Made by a program: the position numbers and the translations under genes. DNA of 47,742 nucleotides from Bacteroidaceae bacterium. Its GTDB lineage: Bacteria > Bacteroidota > Bacteroidia > Bacteroidales > Bacteroidaceae. The stretch lies in the NCBI GenBank assembly GCA_017522915.1, contig JAFWXX010000016.1:1-47742 (forward strand), read 5' to 3'. Positions 25,493-35,264 of this stretch are shown in pieces; the stretch's first letter is position 1; every line of letters begins with the position of its first letter. The notes beneath the pieces are model-generated. The model saw only the letters and a list, made by a program, of their open reading frames with translations, did no database searches and was not told the DNA's origin.

Positions 25493-27946
25493 ATGATAAC
25501 GAACTCTATTATAAGGAATCTGCTTGCCGATACGATATCACTGAACGATTACATGAGCGGCAAAATACCATCTTACGATGATGTAAAACGACGCTTGTTA
25601 TTGCTATTGCGCAGCGAAGACAAGAATGTTCCGGACCATTACTATAGACTAAACCAGAGTTATTTTCTGAAGGATATAGACTCTCTTCCTGCTCTTTTGA
25701 CAAAAGGATTATACAACCTGGCAGAGGAGCATCTGGAAATCATTAGTGACAGAATATACGTAAAACAGTCTAAGCAGAACTCATGGCAAGAACTAATAAC
25801 ATACATTCCGCCACTAATTCTACAAATGGCTTTTCTGCATGTTAAGAAACCGCTGTGCATAAATGCTTGTACATCTGAATTACGAGAATATTGCATTAAT
25901 ACTATTCTTCCTAATGTAAAATATACAGCATTGTCATATCCCTACATACCGGAAATTGCTCATTTAGTGAATATGCAGAACGGATTTCATGATCTGCATA
26001 TTCATTTGAATGGTTCAACAGAAACGGACGTGGTCTGGCAGGATTTATTGTTATATCCGCAAAAAGCGATAGAACTTTATAAAAGTTCCCTAAACAACAG
26101 TCTTGCACAAGAACAAATCGAACAGGATTCTGCGCCAATGGATACTATAAAATTGGAGCATTTACTATTAACTGCAAGAAGAATAAGACAATATCTCTAC
26201 ATGGTACTGTTTAACAATTCTAAAGAAAAAGACTATATTCAAGAGAAGTTATATAAAGCAGAAAACACAACAGAAGTTATCTCACTCCTTATAAATAGCA
26301 GTGAAGACTTTTATGACGGTATCGAAAATCCGTTTGCTGCAATTACTGTTGATGGGAGAACAAGATATGACACTCCACTAAATACAGAGGGACTAATGTA
26401 TGTATTAGTATTAGGTTTTTTAGTTGATAAATCAAATAAAATTGTAGCAGCGGCATTCCATCTCTATCTTCTGATATTAGGATTTTTCAATCGCCTATTA
26501 GTGCAACAGAAACACGATTACGGATTTGAAGAATTTCAGAAATATACCTTAAATGGAATACGCAACAATTGTGAGACTTTTGATTATAAAACACGTTTTC
26601 TACAATTATGCGGCAACAATGGCCGTAACATCTCCCTTATAGAAGGACGTTTTTCTCCAAAACTGTCAGTGAAAGAGAATCAACGACTCATATCTAACAT
26701 TATACAGGGTTGGGAGAAATGTTTTAAGGACTTAAACAATTCGTCAGATAACAAATTCAGTCAGAATCCAAAACTGGGTCTGATAGCACACTTCATAAAG
26801 AAAAAAGAATCCAAACAAACACATATCAGACATGAGAAGTTACGTAAAGATATCTGGGAAAGAGCAAATATACTTGCTAGTATGAAAGAGAACTGCAATC
26901 CTGAAGCAAAACATATCATTGGGATAGATGCTGCAGCAAGTGAATTCGACGCTCCTCCTGAAGTTTTTGCACCGACATTCCGTTACCTTAAAAGAAGGGG
27001 ATTTAAACATTTTACCTATCATGTGGGAGAGGATTTTTATCATATATTAGGAGGTCTTCGGAGTATATATGAGGCTGTCGATTTCCTGAATCTTGGCTAT
27101 GGTGATCGCATAGGTCATGCTACAGCTGCAGGATTGTCACCAAAACAGTGGAAAGAAAATGTCGGTGATGTCATTTATATGCACAAAGGAGAGTATCTTG
27201 ATGATCTGGTTTTTGCATATAGACTTATAACAAAATTTTCAAACGAGAAGTTAAAACACAGAATTAACAATCTCATGTTAAGAATACATGAATTATATTA
27301 CAGCATATACTGCAATACCTGCTCCATAGAACTAATATGTAAGGCATGGGAACTCCGTCGCCTATGTCCGTTTCATGTGTTTGCAGAGAAAAAGGAGAAT
27401 GCACGATATCTGTCACTATTCAATAACGAAGAATGGTGTGATGTTGTTAATTGGTTAAACATTAACTATAAAGACGAAATATGCGATTGCAACAAGCATG
27501 TAAACAAGGAATGCGAAATGATGACAATGCTTAGACAATACCACTGTCCTGGGTTCAGGAAGAAGTATGACGAAATAATCGAAGTAGCCGTAACTGAATT
27601 CTTCTCTGAATCTGATCTGGAGGAATTACAGTTAATGCTTCTGCGATATCTAAACGAAAAAGGAATTATTATAGAGACACTTCCTACCAGCAATGTAAGA
27701 ATCGGTCATCATCATACATTCGAAACTTATCATTTATGGAATTGGATCAAATGGGAGAATGAAGGAAAACCAATACCGCCAATTGTAGTAGGTACTGATG
27801 ACCCTGGAATATTTGCTACCAACATATACAATGAATACTCAAACATATACTGTAAACTTGTATATATACATAACATGAACAGGAACCAGGCAATAAATGT
27901 TATTGAAAAATTGTACAAGAACGCTCAAAGATATAAATTTATATAA
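25493..27946 (+). CDS. rdrB: RADAR adenosine deaminase RdrB
   Basis: An 817-residue divergent adenosine deaminase, far larger than housekeeping Add (about 340). The metal-dependent hydrolase residues are in place: H169 and H171 in DLHIHLNGS, the HVGEDF motif near residues 508-513 (metal His and catalytic Glu), RIGHA near 536, and the terminal GTDDPG near 766 (metal Asp). Large insertions separate these motifs, as in RdrB, which builds big hollow assemblies with RdrA. The reaction is conversion of adenosine (in nucleotides or RNA) to inosine. No catalytic residue appears lost, so the protein should be active. The frame is intact to 27946. Confidence 0.92.
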   Translation: MITNSIIRNLLADTISLNDYMSGKIPSYDDVKRRLLLLLRSEDKNVPDHYYRLNQSYFLKDIDSLPALLTKGLYNLAEEHLEIISDRIYVKQSKQNSWQELITYIPPLILQMAFLHVKKPLCINACTSELREYCINTILPNVKYTALSYPYIPEIAHLVNMQNGFHDLHIHLNGSTETDVVWQDLLLYPQKAIELYKSSLNNSLAQEQIEQDSAPMDTIKLEHLLLTARRIRQYLYMVLFNNSKEKDYIQEKLYKAENTTEVISLLINSSEDFYDGIENPFAAITVDGRTRYDTPLNTEGLMYVLVLGFLVDKSNKIVAAAFHLYLLILGFFNRLLVQQKHDYGFEEFQKYTLNGIRNNCETFDYKTRFLQLCGNNGRNISLIEGRFSPKLSVKENQRLISNIIQGWEKCFKDLNNSSDNKFSQNPKLGLIAHFIKKKESKQTHIRHEKLRKDIWERANILASMKENCNPEAKHIIGIDAAASEFDAPPEVFAPTFRYLKRRGFKHFTYHVGEDFYHILGGLRSIYEAVDFLNLGYGDRIGHATAAGLSPKQWKENVGDVIYMHKGEYLDDLVFAYRLITKFSNEKLKHRINNLMLRIHELYYSIYCNTCSIELICKAWELRRLCPFHVFAEKKENARYLSLFNNEEWCDVVNWLNINYKDEICDCNKHVNKECEMMTMLRQYHCPGFRKKYDEIIEVAVTEFFSESDLEELQLMLLRYLNEKGIIIETLPTSNVRIGHHHTFETYHLWNWIKWENEGKPIPPIVVGTDDPGIFATNIYNEYSNIYCKLVYIHNMNRNQAINVIEKLYKNAQRYKFI

Positions 27947-28040
27947 ATCAAAATATTGCTCTTTATAAAACGACCCCTAATAATTTACCAAGCTTATCAC
28001 TAATGCCAAAAGAACTCTTGTCTTTACATCATACTGAAAG

Positions 28041-28075
28041 AATCTGCATCATTTAAATCGGAAATGATGCAGATT
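28041..28075. terminator. Perfect hairpin downstream of RADAR
   Basis: AATCTGCATCATTT (28041-28054) pairs with 28062-28075 across a 7-base loop. It lies 95 bases after the rdrB stop. No U-tract follows, so termination strength is uncertain. The gap from 27947 to 28132 holds nothing else that I recognise. Confidence 0.5.
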
Positions 28076-28132
28076 AGCGTCATTAAACCGATACACCTTT
28101 GGGAATCCGTTCATTGTTGTCCGTTGCAAATC

Positions 28133-28428
28133 GATATGCAGTATAGAATCATATCATCAACCCGGATGTGAGAACAACTCAATGATGGATGCTGCCACAC
28201 ATCGGTCAAAACCAGTTGTATCGACTTCTTTTGTTCAATCAAACATAATCTTCAATAATATATATCCGTCCAGTCGTGCACGATATAAAAAGAAGCAGAA
28301 GATTTATATCATGAGCAACAATGCGACTTAATCGATTGTATGTAAATGGATTACGACTAAAAGAACGCACCTATGCATATTTAGACATAGTCGGACGGGG
28401 CTTTATTGGGCGAGAAAAATAAAATTCC
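28133..28428 (+). repeat. Long direct repeat, copy 2 (right of RADAR)
   Basis: Matches 22443-22739 and 32819-33115, with more differences than those two show from each other. It lacks the giant-gene tail and the next 65 bases found in copies 1 and 3. Together with copy 1 it brackets rdrAB. It supplies the promoter for the first MG2 cassette. Confidence 0.92.
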
Positions 28429-28436
28429 TACCTTTG
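28383..28436 (+). promoter_or_regulatory. Shared-motif promoter of MG2 cassette 1
   Basis: AGACA-TAG-TCGGAC (28383-28396), ATTG 20 bases before TACCTTTG (28429-28436), 38 bases from the T of TCGGAC. A second possible -7 box, TATATTTG at 28531-28538, lies closer to the lipoprotein start at 28563. Confidence 0.68.
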
Positions 28437-28562
28437 CAAAGTCAAACAAAAAACAATCATAGTACTAATCGGTTATAATTTATAAGTACAAACGTGGCAA
28501 AAATGATTTAGCAGACAATAAAATATTTTATATATTTGTGGTAAATTCTAATAATTATCAAA

Positions 28563-28889
28563 ATGAACTTTAAATTAATTGCTTTTTCTTTAATAAGCAT
28601 CTCTTTTGTAGCATGCAATGACGATGATGCTTATGATTTTTCAGCAGTTGAAGATTCTCCACTTAAGACACGTTCACACACCTCAACCAAGAATCTTGTA
28701 CAAGAACGTTTGAATGAACTTGGTGACAAATATGGAGTTCCTGTGATATTGTCAGAAAATACAGACCCTACAGATATTACTGATGAGTTCTTTGATTTTG
28801 TTGAACAAGGGCTAAAACAAAAGGCAAGCTTATCCGATGTTGATGTAAAGTTAAATTCTCAGAACTCGCGTATTGTATCCAGTTATTGA
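28563..28889 (+). CDS. Small lipoprotein, partner of MG2 giant 1
   Basis: A 108-residue lipoprotein of unknown function. The signal ends in SFVAC with C18 as the lipidated cysteine, followed by NDDDAYDFS. The stretch VQERLNELGDKYGVPVILSE resembles LARLDELGEKYGTNINLL in the lipoprotein at 36791 and a fragment at 46618-46800, so the three are related. This copy is much shorter than the 258-residue relative and ends soon after the shared part. It could be a truncated version or a natural short form. The giant gene starts 36 bases downstream. Confidence 0.75.
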   Translation: MNFKLIAFSLISISFVACNDDDAYDFSAVEDSPLKTRSHTSTKNLVQERLNELGDKYGVPVILSENTDPTDITDEFFDFVEQGLKQKASLSDVDVKLNSQNSRIVSSY

Positions 28890-28925
28890 GACGGAGATAT
28901 TCAAGGCTTGGTTGTTATGTAACCA

Positions 28926-31900
28926 ATGAAGAAAACGCATCCTATAGTCATTATACTATTATTGATATGTCTGAAGGTATTTCCGCAGTCACCTTTGGAC
29001 ACGTTGGCAATGCGTGCAATAATGGCAAATGAACTGTTTCCGCAGGAGAGGGTTTATCTTCATTTTGATAACACGAGTTACTATCTTGGCGAAACGATGT
29101 GGTTTAAGGGGCACGTTGTAAGCGGTGACGACCATACCCGAACTGCACAGAGCAAAGTTCTGTATGTTGAGCTTTGTGCTCCTGAAGGTTATGTTGTCGA
29201 GACCAAAAAATACAGACTGGACGACAATGGACGTTGTCACGGTGAGTTTGAACTGAAAAAATCTTTGTTATCGGGATATTTTGAGGTTCGGGCATACACA
29301 CGCTACATGCTCAATTGGGGCGACGATGCTATATTCTCGCGCGTGTTTCCTGTTTATGAACCTGTTAATGACGGGCACTATGAGATAAAGGAGATGCTTG
29401 ACCGCAAACGTGGAACTCTCTATCGCGGCCAATGGCAGACAAATGATGATATTGAATGCCGTTTGGAGTTCTATCCCGAAGGCGGTCACCTTGTAAACGG
29501 CATGACAAGTACTGTCGCATACGAGCTTCTTTCACTGAACGGACGTCCATCGACAGATACCATAACGATATTCGAGAATGGAACAGAGATATTACGTACT
29601 GTACCCGAATATTATGGCAAGGGTACATTTGAGCTATCGCCAAATTGCGATTCCAAGTATTCCGCTATTGTCAAATCTGTTGATAAGACAGGCAGAAGAA
29701 AGGAGTTTGCGTTTACTTTGCCTTCAGTCGAGAAGTCCGGAGTCGTAATAAAAGCCAATGAGGAGAAAGACTCTTTCCATCTGCTGTTGAAGGATAATCT
29801 TCCTGACAGTATCCCTTTAGGGGTTGCAGTACTGAATAAGGGGTATATGCAGTACTACCGTTCATTCAAGAACAGCAGAAATGACATCTCTATCAAGATA
29901 CACAGGGACAGCATTGCTGAGGGGGTAAACCGCATAATTGCTTTTACCGAGAATGGAATTCCGCTTGTCGAGCGTCAATTCTTTGTACAGCATCATACTT
30001 TGCAGCCCGGTGACATGCAGACAGCCCGTTTACGTGTAACGGTAAGCGGCATGGATACAGAAAGCCTTACCGTCCCTCTGCATGGCAGAATCGGCATTGA
30101 TGTTGAACGTGAGGACGGACTGCCTATTCCGGATGATGCAGAATTCTCAATATCCGTTACCGATGCCGATACCCGCGAGAAAAACAGTTACTCCCACAAT
30201 ATGTACACACATTTGCTGCTTGGAAGTGAACTGAAAGGATACATCCCCGATGCCGGACGCTACTTCGACAGCAACAACAAGAACAGAAAGCGCGAACTTG
30301 AGCTTATAATGCTTACTCATGGCTGGACCTCATACGATTGGGCAAGGCTCTCAAGCAGACAATCGAGTCTGCAACACCCTGTTGAAACAGGCATTGTGAT
30401 AAAGGGAAGACTCCTCAAGCACCTTGTCTCCAAATCTTTTGGCAGCTATGGCGAAGAATCATTCATGCCACAAAAGAAAAGCAGAGTCACTCTTACGCTC
30501 CAGAAGGATACATTGTTGCAATACTTCTTCTTCAACACGAATGATAAAGGAAACTTTATTATAAGTACCGAAGATTTCTATGGAGACAGATATGCAATCC
30601 TGTCTAAAGTTTTTCGGCACAACCAGATAATAAACAAAGATTCCACGGCATCCGATTCAAGTTACATATTCATTCTCGACCGTTACTTCTCGCCAGCATT
30701 CAAGAAGATGGCATTCTGTGAGACCGGCAAACCCGATGAACTGAATGCCAGTATCGGCGACAGCAAGGATACGACGGCTGTCAGAACCGGATTCAGAAAC
30801 TGGCTGTTGCCGGAATTTAAGATAAGCAAGGCAAAAGGTACAAGATATGCCCGCCCGCCACGCAGCTGTGTGCGGTATGATTTCTTGAATGAATGGGAAT
30901 ACAATTATGACAAGTCGTGGACGGAACGGTACAATGAGACCATGGGAGAGTATAAAGAGCTAAGCAGTTCCAATGATGGCATTGCTGTGCTGGTCCCTTT
31001 GGACATGGGCATAAATGACGAGGCTTTCATGCTCGGATACGAGGTACACACCTCACGTGAGGTCCGTGGAGCAAGCGATGTTCTTGCCAGCGCCATGTGG
31101 AGACATAATTTCTATTGGAGCCGCTGGACGCACTCTATTGTGGTGAAGCATGGCTTTGACCCGGATTCAATCCCGGTAGAGGACAAGGAATATCTCTCAG
31201 GCGATGATGCCGGCAAAATGATGGCATTCAAGGAATTCTACATAAGGCATGACTATCCTACACGCAAGCAGTATCTGAATAGTGCGGCTTTATGGGCAAA
31301 GAAAAGAGAAGCAATGCTAAGAAAAGGCAATGCAATGTATTACGCAGGTTTTCTTTCCCGCACAATTCTGCACCCGTTAGGCCTGTTGCAAGCCGATAAT
31401 TACCCTGGGGCAGAAATGGCTGACGGTAACGGAGAAGTTATGTACGACGGCAGCAGCGGAACCGGTATGTTCAGTCCCGAACACCCCGATTATGTCGCTT
31501 GCTTTGTCCCTTATACCGAAGAGGAACGGAAGAGGCAATATATCCCAAACCTTGCAAACACACGGCTTCACCGATATACCAGACTACAAGGATATGCCCA
31601 AAGCAAACGTTTCTATGAACAAAAAGAAGTTTCTCATATTGAGAAAGAAAAAAGACGTTCAAGGACATTGTTTTGGCTGCCGGATGCAAAGAACACCGCA
31701 GATGGCAGGATGAAATATACTTTTCACTGCGATTCCGTACCCCAGAAGATGTATGTCGATATAGAGGGTATCGGAAGAAATCTCTATATGGCGAACAGGA
31801 GTGTTGAGAACAGAACTGATGAATCACTCTCCTGTTCTACAGACAGAAGCAATGAAATTTGGAGCAGAATAGCACACGACATTGAGGAGAATCCGGCAAA

Positions 31901-32753
31901 CCTGATGAATAACTACAGACTTACAAAGAAGGGGGAGGCATTTCTTTCACGCAAGGATTATGATAACGCTTTCAAATGTTTTCACACAGCCGCTATGGAT
32001 ATGCATTCACCGGCTCTGCTTCACTTAGGAGTATGTCATTACGATGGGAAAGGAACCCAGGAGAACAAACGTTTGGGTTATCAATGCTTCCTTATAGCTG
32101 CGCAGAGAGGGGAGACTGAGGCTTACTATCGCTTAGGAACATGTTACCACGATGGCGAGGCTGTTCCCAAGAACGACAGCATTGCACTCGAATGGTTCAA
32201 GAAGGCTGCCGAGGAACAGCACACGGCATCGCTCCGTACTATTGGAAATTTCTACGAGAAAGGGGTTGCAGTGGATAGAGACGAAAAACAGGCCATATAT
32301 TATTATACTATGGCCGCACAGAAGAACGATGCCAAGGCAATTTACTGTCTGGGCAGGATTCATGCAAGGGCAGACTCTGCTACGATAATGAATAAAAGCC
32401 AACTGCATAAGTCACCGGCAATAAAATATATTATGCAGGCCGCAGAACTTGGCAGCGGTGAAGCTCAAAGCTATCTAGCCCATTGCTACCTTAATGGATA
32501 TTATGTCAAGAGAAGCAAGAAAAAAGCCTTCAAATGGATGGAGCGAAGTGTAAACAACGGAATGAAAGAACATCTCTTGCGGCTTGCCTATTGCTATGAA
32601 CGCGGTATCGGGACAAAAAAAGATGAAAAGAAAGCATACGATACGTATAAGGCTCTTGCTAAGGATGGGAACAGGTTCGCAGAAATGAAGGTGGCAGAAT
32701 TTGAGTCTATAGGGTTCTTTGACTACTATTCTCCAAAACTGAATTTGAAATGA
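28926..32753 (+). CDS. Secreted MG2-domain/Sel1-repeat giant 1
   Basis: A 1,275-residue exported protein. Residues 1-21 form a signal peptide. An MG2-like macroglobulin domain begins at about residue 41 with ERVYLHFDNTSYYLGETMW and includes GYFEVRAYTRYMLNWGDDAIF. More beta-domain segments follow, with YDFLNEWEYNYDKSW near residue 650. From about residue 1,000 to 1,260 there are some seven Sel1-like repeats (AYYRLGTCYHDGEAV, SLRTIGNFYEKGVAV, LLRLAYCYERGIG). MG2 domains occur in alpha-2-macroglobulins and many Bacteroidetes surface proteins; Sel1 repeats mediate protein contacts. No catalytic motif or thioester is visible. The specific function is unknown. The tail GFFDYYSPKLNLK is found again at 22336. 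Confidence 0.8.
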   Translation: MKKTHPIVIILLLICLKVFPQSPLDTLAMRAIMANELFPQERVYLHFDNTSYYLGETMWFKGHVVSGDDHTRTAQSKVLYVELCAPEGYVVETKKYRLDDNGRCHGEFELKKSLLSGYFEVRAYTRYMLNWGDDAIFSRVFPVYEPVNDGHYEIKEMLDRKRGTLYRGQWQTNDDIECRLEFYPEGGHLVNGMTSTVAYELLSLNGRPSTDTITIFENGTEILRTVPEYYGKGTFELSPNCDSKYSAIVKSVDKTGRRKEFAFTLPSVEKSGVVIKANEEKDSFHLLLKDNLPDSIPLGVAVLNKGYMQYYRSFKNSRNDISIKIHRDSIAEGVNRIIAFTENGIPLVERQFFVQHHTLQPGDMQTARLRVTVSGMDTESLTVPLHGRIGIDVEREDGLPIPDDAEFSISVTDADTREKNSYSHNMYTHLLLGSELKGYIPDAGRYFDSNNKNRKRELELIMLTHGWTSYDWARLSSRQSSLQHPVETGIVIKGRLLKHLVSKSFGSYGEESFMPQKKSRVTLTLQKDTLLQYFFFNTNDKGNFIISTEDFYGDRYAILSKVFRHNQIINKDSTASDSSYIFILDRYFSPAFKKMAFCETGKPDELNASIGDSKDTTAVRTGFRNWLLPEFKISKAKGTRYARPPRSCVRYDFLNEWEYNYDKSWTERYNETMGEYKELSSSNDGIAVLVPLDMGINDEAFMLGYEVHTSREVRGASDVLASAMWRHNFYWSRWTHSIVVKHGFDPDSIPVEDKEYLSGDDAGKMMAFKEFYIRHDYPTRKQYLNSAALWAKKREAMLRKGNAMYYAGFLSRTILHPLGLLQADNYPGAEMADGNGEVMYDGSSGTGMFSPEHPDYVACFVPYTEEERKRQYIPNLANTRLHRYTRLQGYAQSKRFYEQKEVSHIEKEKRRSRTLFWLPDAKNTADGRMKYTFHCDSVPQKMYVDIEGIGRNLYMANRSVENRTDESLSCSTDRSNEIWSRIAHDIEENPANLMNNYRLTKKGEAFLSRKDYDNAFKCFHTAAMDMHSPALLHLGVCHYDGKGTQENKRLGYQCFLIAAQRGETEAYYRLGTCYHDGEAVPKNDSIALEWFKKAAEEQHTASLRTIGNFYEKGVAVDRDEKQAIYYYTMAAQKNDAKAIYCLGRIHARADSATIMNKSQLHKSPAIKYIMQAAELGSGEAQSYLAHCYLNGYYVKRSKKKAFKWMERSVNNGMKEHLLRLAYCYERGIGTKKDEKKAYDTYKALAKDGNRFAEMKVAEFESIGFFDYYSPKLNLK

Positions 32754-33115
32754 ATGGAGCAACATACAAGAAGTTTATTGTAACGATTGCGGGTTGGAAC
32801 AGAAAATAAATCCAGTAGGATATGCAGTATAGAATCATATCATCAACCCGGATGTGAGAACAACTCAATGATGGATACTGCCACACATCGGTCAAAGCAA
32901 GTTGTATCAACTTCTTTTGTTCAATCAAACATAATCTTCAATAATATATATCCGTCCAGTTGCGTACGATATTAAAAGAAGCAGAAGATTTATATCATGA
33001 GCAACAACGCGACTTAAGCGATTGTATGTAAATAACTTAACGACCAAAAGAACGCACCTATGCACATTTAGACATAGTCGGACGGGGCTTTATTGGGCGA
33101 GAAAAATAACATCCC
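32712..33115 (+). repeat. Long direct repeat, copy 3
   Basis: Begins inside the 3' end of giant 1 and continues through the intergenic DNA to the promoter of cassette 2. It is nearly identical to copy 1 (22336-22739), and from 32819 it matches copy 2. Here the repeat is in its natural setting, joined to an intact giant gene, so it is probably the source form. It fills most of the 435-bp gap before 33189. Confidence 0.93.
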
Positions 33116-33123
33116 TACCTTTG
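33070..33123 (+). promoter_or_regulatory. Shared-motif promoter of MG2 cassette 2
   Basis: AGACA-TAG-TCGGAC (33070-33083), ATTG 20 bases before TACCTTTG (33116-33123), 38 bases from the T of TCGGAC. The predicted transcript starts near 33130 and would carry four genes. Confidence 0.68.
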
Positions 33124-33188
33124 CAAGGTCTATAACTAACAACAGGTACCGAATAAACAAGACATTAGTTCATCTATTATTGGATTCG

Positions 33189-35264
33189 ATGAAGAAGAAC
33201 TTAATTATATTAATCGCGTTTGTAGCCAGTATTATCTTAGTATTTGATAAGTCATGCTGCAGATCTAAAAAGCATGATATACTGTTTTATTATAAAATGG
33301 TAGATCAAGACAGCCTTAAATATGAAGCGGCAAAGTTCCTTCTTGAAAACATTAAGTATCATTTTTCAATAAATAGTATTGCAGAAGAGAATGCTGAATG
33401 GGAGCGATGGCGAGAGGAGACTGACAGTATAATGCTCGCATTACGCAAACATTACAGCTATGATGCTGTATCGCATGATACTATAAAGAAAATACAAGCA
33501 GTACGCGATACGTTGCTTGCAGAAAAGAATCTTCCAGACATACTCACAATAGACTCTATTGCTTGGGACAGCACCTTTATTAGTGAAGAATTTCTTATAC
33601 GCCATATTGACAATGCTTTCAATGTGTGGAAAAGTAACCCTTATGCATCACAGCTCTCTTTTGAGGAGTTCAAGGAATATATTTTACCTTACACCTCCCT
33701 ATATTCGTATGGCTTTGTCAACGATGGCAAGAGACTTAACTGTATCTTTGCTCCAATGATGCACATTGACTCCGCTACGACACTCAAAGATTGCATAAGA
33801 CGATATAACCTTACCATCGGTAATCTTCGTAATATCAACGGACAGAATAGACGCAAGAGTGCAGCCGGACTTTACGATATGTATGTACATGGTGCACACG
33901 ATTGCACAGACATCGCCGTATGGGGATGCAATATACTACGTGCTTGTGGTATTCCTGTTGTTGTTGAGAATGTAATCGGTTATAGGGATTTTGTTGGGAA
34001 ACATTTTCATTGCAGTGTCTATGATACAGATAGCATAAAATGGTTTCCTTTCAATGCAGAGTCTTCATTGCCTGGCAATTTCAGTTTTGATAGTCCTAAA
34101 TGCCTCAATGTGTACAGGAACCTTTTCGCCGCCCAGAAGAATACCCCATATTTTCTTCACCGTAAAGGCGAACCAGTACCCGCCGAGCTCTCCAGTCCCT
34201 GCATACTGGACGTTACATCACTATATATGGATGTGCATAGCGTCACGCTGCCGGCCGACACCACGTGTGACAACAGACTCGCATATTTAGCTGTCTTCAA
34301 CGCCCATAGCGGTATCAAGGTTACAACATGGGGGGTCATCGACAGCCTCACAAATACTGTCACATTTAACAATGCTCTTCCCGACATCCTCTATCTTCCA
34401 GTGTACTGTACAAAGAAAGGCTATAAAAGTTTCTCTGAGCCATTCTACATAGCTATTGAGGGCGGAAATGTACAAATGAAACATATACCTGGTGTAGACA
34501 AAGACACAGTCTCCACGTCCTTGCTACTTACCCGCAAATTTCCCCGTAAAGAGAAGATGGTAAAGATTGCAAATGAACTCGTCGGCGGACGTTTCCTTGG
34601 TGCCAATAAGGCCGATTTTTCCGATGCCGTTGTGCTACATACTATAACAGAGGCTCCACTGCCACAATTGATGGAGTACAAGTTCAACCGTACAGGCAAA
34701 TACCGGTACTATCGTTTCTGCGCTCCACCACAGCACCCACATGCAAATATATCGCATCTGGAGTGGCTAACTAACGATAGTTACGGATATGAGAATTCAG
34801 AACCTGCATCCCGTGTACATATTCTTTCGCCCAACGATACCAAGCACGCAAAAGCCGACGGCAAGGTAAAGCTTCTCGACAAGAACAGGAATCGCATGAC
34901 ATGGGCAAAAGAGTATGACGGCAACATGCAGACCGCACCGGGAGGTTATCCTAACATAACTCTGACCCTTGATGAACCGCAAGTTGTTACAGCCGTGCGA
35001 TTTGCCCCACTGAATGCTGATAATGGGATAAAAGCTGGTAACACATACAGGCTCAACTATTGGGACAACGGTTGGAAAACCGTCGGTACAAACTCCGCGG
35101 AATATGAATATATTGAGTTCTGCGGTGTCCCAGCAAACAAACTCTACTGGCTTGAGAATCTTACAGAAGGCAAGGAAGAGATGCCTTTTGTCATTATTGA
35201 CGGCAAGCAATGTTTCATATATGATAACATTATTACACCAGCTGTAGAATGTCAAGTGTTTTAA
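33189..35264 (+). CDS. Transglutaminase-like exported protein
   Basis: A 691-residue protein. Residues 1-22 are a signal peptide or anchor (KKNLIILIAFVASIILVF). A transglutaminase-like core follows: the nucleophile is C239 in HGAHDCTDIAVWGCNILRA, the histidine is probably H272 or H274 in VGKHFHCSVYD, and WFPFNAES could supply the third residue. The C-terminal 150 residues look like a discoidin-type beta-sandwich (NITLTLDEPQVVTAVRF). Such proteins may be peptidases or crosslinkers; which one is unknown. The open frame extends to 33093, but the promoter at 33116-33123 rules that start out. It overlaps the next gene by 16 bases. Confidence 0.78.
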   Translation: MKKNLIILIAFVASIILVFDKSCCRSKKHDILFYYKMVDQDSLKYEAAKFLLENIKYHFSINSIAEENAEWERWREETDSIMLALRKHYSYDAVSHDTIKKIQAVRDTLLAEKNLPDILTIDSIAWDSTFISEEFLIRHIDNAFNVWKSNPYASQLSFEEFKEYILPYTSLYSYGFVNDGKRLNCIFAPMMHIDSATTLKDCIRRYNLTIGNLRNINGQNRRKSAAGLYDMYVHGAHDCTDIAVWGCNILRACGIPVVVENVIGYRDFVGKHFHCSVYDTDSIKWFPFNAESSLPGNFSFDSPKCLNVYRNLFAAQKNTPYFLHRKGEPVPAELSSPCILDVTSLYMDVHSVTLPADTTCDNRLAYLAVFNAHSGIKVTTWGVIDSLTNTVTFNNALPDILYLPVYCTKKGYKSFSEPFYIAIEGGNVQMKHIPGVDKDTVSTSLLLTRKFPRKEKMVKIANELVGGRFLGANKADFSDAVVLHTITEAPLPQLMEYKFNRTGKYRYYRFCAPPQHPHANISHLEWLTNDSYGYENSEPASRVHILSPNDTKHAKADGKVKLLDKNRNRMTWAKEYDGNMQTAPGGYPNITLTLDEPQVVTAVRFAPLNADNGIKAGNTYRLNYWDNGWKTVGTNSAEYEYIEFCGVPANKLYWLENLTEGKEEMPFVIIDGKQCFIYDNIITPAVECQVF

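Noticed and set aside
22336..33115. CRISPR array or phage attachment sites as an explanation of the repeats
   Set aside because: The three copies are about 300-400 bp long and several kb apart with genes between. No cas gene, integrase or tRNA is present.
33093..33188. N-terminal extension of the transglutaminase-like frame
   Set aside because: It contains the promoter -7 box (33116-33123) and would bury the signal peptide behind 32 residues.
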